64,000 nucleotides of DNA, taken from assembly GCA_041600415.1 (NCBI GenBank), contig JBFIKF010000001.1, positions 434,001 to 498,000 of the forward strand, written 5' to 3'. Every line of letters begins with the position of its first letter. The stretch's first letter is position 1. Source of the stretch: JBFJKD01 sp041600415. GTDB taxonomy: Bacteria > Pseudomonadota > Gammaproteobacteria > Pseudomonadales > Porticoccaceae. The position numbers and the translations under genes were made by a program. Under the pieces are notes generated by a model. That model was not told the DNA's origin. It searched no databases and was given only the letters and a program-made list of their open reading frames with translations. Positions 63,174 to 64,000 of this stretch are shown here, one piece after another.

Positions 63174-64000
63174 ACGCGCGTTTTGCGTGGTGTTGCTGCT
63201 GTTGGCTGGGTGCCAGGGCGGTAGTAGCATCAGACCTGAACCTCGCGATGGGGCGCCCCGGGACGATATCGACGTCAGCGGGATTCCGGATGCCGTACCT
63301 CGCTATGAGCCGATCACACGGGCGGGCAACAAAAGTCCCTATGAAATTCTGGGTAAAACCTATCATGTGATGCCCTCGGCCCGAGGTTACCGCGAGGTGG
63401 GTACAGCGTCCTGGTACGGCACCAAATTTCACGGGCGTAAAACCGCCAACGGCGAAGATTACAGCATGTACGAAATGACAGCAGCACACACCTCCCTGCC
63501 GATCCCTTCTTACGTGCGGGTCACTAATCTGGCGAATGGCCGTAGTGTTATCGTGCGCGTTAACGACCGCGGACCGTTTCACGGTGGCCGCATCATCGAT
63601 TTATCGTACGCCGCTGCCAAAAAATTAGGGTACGCGGATCAGGGAACGGCACGGGTCCAGGTGACGGCGATTGATCCAGGTAATTACCAGCGCACGTCCG
63701 TGGAAATTCCGCGAATAGAGACTGTGTCGCGCGTACCATCCGCGATTGGTGCGCGCACGGCAGGCAGGCTGCCAGACAATACTTTTTTGCAGATTGGCGC
63801 TTTCGGTTCGCAAAGCTCGGCGCAGTCCCTGCGGGCGCGAGTCAGCCAGGTAACCGAGTATCCGGTTGCGGTACGCGTAGCCCATACCGGCGCGGCCACC
63901 CTGTTTAAAGTGCTGGTCGGCCCGGTGACCGACCACAACCGGCTGGTGGCACTGCGTAGCCATCTGCAGCAAACCGAACGGCTGTCGCCATTCGTGGTCT
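63160..64000 (+). CDS. rlpA: Septal-ring lipoprotein RlpA, 3'-truncated
   Basis: The open frame runs to the window end (280 codons), so the 3' part is missing. It has a lipobox (LLLLAGC, Cys18), a double-psi barrel domain (about 75-165, VGTASWYGTKFHGRKTANGE, VRVNDRGPFHGGRIIDLS) and a SPOR domain (about 205 to the end, FLQIGAFGSQ). RlpA cleaves stemless glycan strands at the septum in Pseudomonas. The ATG at 63160 lies 14 bases inside the end of mltB; a GTG one codon earlier is also possible. Confidence 0.93.
   Translation, partial: MARVKRAFCVVLLLLAGCQGGSSIRPEPRDGAPRDDIDVSGIPDAVPRYEPITRAGNKSPYEILGKTYHVMPSARGYREVGTASWYGTKFHGRKTANGEDYSMYEMTAAHTSLPIPSYVRVTNLANGRSVIVRVNDRGPFHGGRIIDLSYAAAKKLGYADQGTARVQVTAIDPGNYQRTSVEIPRIETVSRVPSAIGARTAGRLPDNTFLQIGAFGSQSSAQSLRARVSQVTEYPVAVRVAHTGAATLFKVLVGPVTDHNRLVALRSHLQQTERLSPFVV

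Overview
The window is a gene-dense stretch of a gammaproteobacterial chromosome with no phage, insertion sequence, CRISPR array, tRNA or rRNA that I could find. It carries RodA/PBP2, SecB, EnvC, a sigma-54/NtrC-controlled glnA and a ThiI with a rhodanese domain. The gene order (gpmI, rhodanese, grx, secB and ntrC-ntrB-glnA-thiI-typA; proA-nadD-rsfS-rlmH-mrdA-rodA-mltB-rlpA; rib-nusB-thiL-pgpA) resembles Pseudomonas and its relatives. Small families such as DUF6316 and a PPi-dependent phosphofructokinase suggest a marine or cellvibrio-type relative rather than Pseudomonas itself. That placement is inference from gene content.

Layout. 1-3.9 kb: riboflavin/thiamine/lipid operon (ribB-type gene with a degenerate RibA-like domain, ribH, nusB, thiL, pgpA, aspartic protease). 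4-5.3 kb: FadL-family porin on the minus strand. 5.5-12.3 kb: hisF, a DUF6316 gene, the minus-strand ctpA/envC/gpmI group, then plus-strand rhodanese-grxC-secB. 12.4-17.4 kb: the nitrogen block ntrC-ntrB-DUF4124-glnA on the minus strand, with a clear sigma-54 promoter and candidate NtrC sites. 17.5-24.6 kb: thiI, a GGDEF/EAL protein, typA and a degenerate GGDEF membrane protein. 24.6-33.9 kb: tag, pip-dtd, PPi-PFK, mpl-DUF2238-SDR-DUF523/1722, a ZntB-like transporter and a MscS channel.

34-49.5 kb is the accessory-looking part. It holds a PilZ protein, a 1361-residue envelope protein of unknown function, a CptA-like phosphoethanolamine transferase, a membrane CBS-like protein, a DUF2235 hydrolase with a LecA-like C-terminus, DUF4197, a SelW-like protein, an RND exporter with an Asp-rich insertion, a TPR protein and DUF2784. 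49.4-53.8 kb is a MacAB-like system split into adaptor, ATPase and two paralogous permeases. 54.1-56.1 kb has MAPEG, a small membrane protein, a LON-domain protein and a MaoC-like protein. 56.3-64 kb is the conserved proA-nadD-rsfS-rlmH-mrdA-rodA-mltB-rlpA string, cut by the window end inside rlpA.

The genes form a few working groups: cofactor synthesis at the left end; a self-contained nitrogen-assimilation circuit; cyclic-di-GMP proteins (one complete GGDEF/EAL, one degenerate GGDEF, one PilZ); envelope modification and export in the middle; and cell-wall elongation at the right end. The best leads for new biology are the 1361-residue protein, the CBS-like/DUF2235-lectin pair and the Asp-rich RND exporter.
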